From Alphaproteobacteria bacterium (lineage in GTDB: Bacteria > Pseudomonadota > Alphaproteobacteria > Micavibrionales > Micavibrionaceae), in NCBI GenBank assembly GCA_021775965.1, contig JAJFGV010000020.1, positions 1 through 41,234 of the forward strand: a DNA stretch of 41,234 nucleotides, in the 5' to 3' direction. Position numbers and translations under genes: made by a program. Positions 40,961-41,234 of this stretch are shown piece after piece. Each line of letters starts with the position of its first letter. Position 1 is the first letter of the stretch. Below the pieces are notes generated by a model. It was not told the origin of the DNA and made no database searches. It saw nothing but the letters and a program-made list of their open reading frames with translations.

Positions 40961-41234
40961 ATGGGCCTCAAAACAAGGAACATATTAGGCAAGCTGTTCA
41001 ACTCCAAAAGCAAATGCCTTAACAAAGCTAAATGGCTGTTTCTTGCAGGAAATGTCTCTCTTTTGCTAAGCAATCTGGACGTCATGGATGTACCAAAGAC
41101 GATTACTGCTGCAATTTTTATTACAATTTCATCTTTATACCCATGGACTGAAAAAAATCCGAAATGGTTTGGGGTCATAGGCAGCGGGCTTATTACAGCA
41201 CAGGGAATGATTGCAACTTTTGCAGAAGGTGCCG
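40961..41234 (+). CDS. Partial membrane protein, runs off the window
   Basis: An open frame from ATG 40961 to the end (91 codons visible). The basic N-terminus is followed by hydrophobic segments (WLFLAGNVSLLLSNL, TITAAIFITISSLY, GVIGSGLITAQGMIATF) with short loops. It has a promoter-like TTGACA upstream. No family is recognised. Confidence 0.65.
   Translation, partial: MGLKTRNILGKLFNSKSKCLNKAKWLFLAGNVSLLLSNLDVMDVPKTITAAIFITISSLYPWTEKNPKWFGVIGSGLITAQGMIATFAEGA

Overview
The window looks like an alphaproteobacterial chromosome segment of moderate GC. The support is the gene content (map, radC, purB, bfr/bfd, uvrB, many small lipoproteins) and a tRNA with an encoded CCA end. I cannot name the species; a Micavibrio-like or other deep alphaproteobacterium is a guess.

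Positions 1-226 hold the 3' part of a group I intron and the 3' exon of a tRNA-Leu whose anticodon ends in AA (probably UAA). That 52-nt exon is repeated exactly at 14868-14919. The two copies bracket a genomic island of about 14.7 kb. Going rightwards, the island carries: a three-gene leftward operon of large unrecognised proteins (6942 to 513), of which two are tandem paralogues; a divergent Cys-rich small protein; an exported protein; a Fic protein whose catalytic His is replaced by Gln; and a leftward mobilisation operon (14408 to 10505) made of a MobC/replication-relaxation-like protein, a VirD4/TraD-type coupling ATPase, an M48 membrane protease and an unknown protein. Upstream of the mobilisation operon lie a 170-nt stretch with no G on the + strand and a perfect 26-bp inverted repeat, together a candidate oriT. 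I see no integrase gene.

From 14937 to about 32.3 kb the segment reads as ordinary chromosome: map-radC-FMN reductase; an L,D-transpeptidase lipoprotein, an MFS transporter and purB; bacterioferritin and its ferredoxin with a Fur-box-like site; a periplasmic cyclophilin and a GH13 glucosidase; then small envelope proteins, an XRE regulator, a DksA/TraR protein, two PepSY proteins (one frameshifted) and a cold-shock gene with a long leader.

From 32.4 to 37.2 kb the window is accessory again. It has a 19-bp tandem repeat; a Phd/YefM-like antitoxin whose strong promoter and start region occur three times; a membrane protein; a zeta-toxin-like kinase with an overlapping 57-codon partner; and an AT-rich three-gene cassette headed by a TIGR04255-family protein. 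A 12-residue uvrB tail, identical in protein but different in most codons, sits antisense at the end of that cassette, next to the intact uvrB. The window ends with a low-complexity protein and the start of a membrane protein that runs off the edge.

The best candidates for something undescribed are the 513-6942 operon with its paralogues, the tRNA-intron/attachment-site arrangement with the oriT-like end, and the TIGR04255 cassette beside uvrB.
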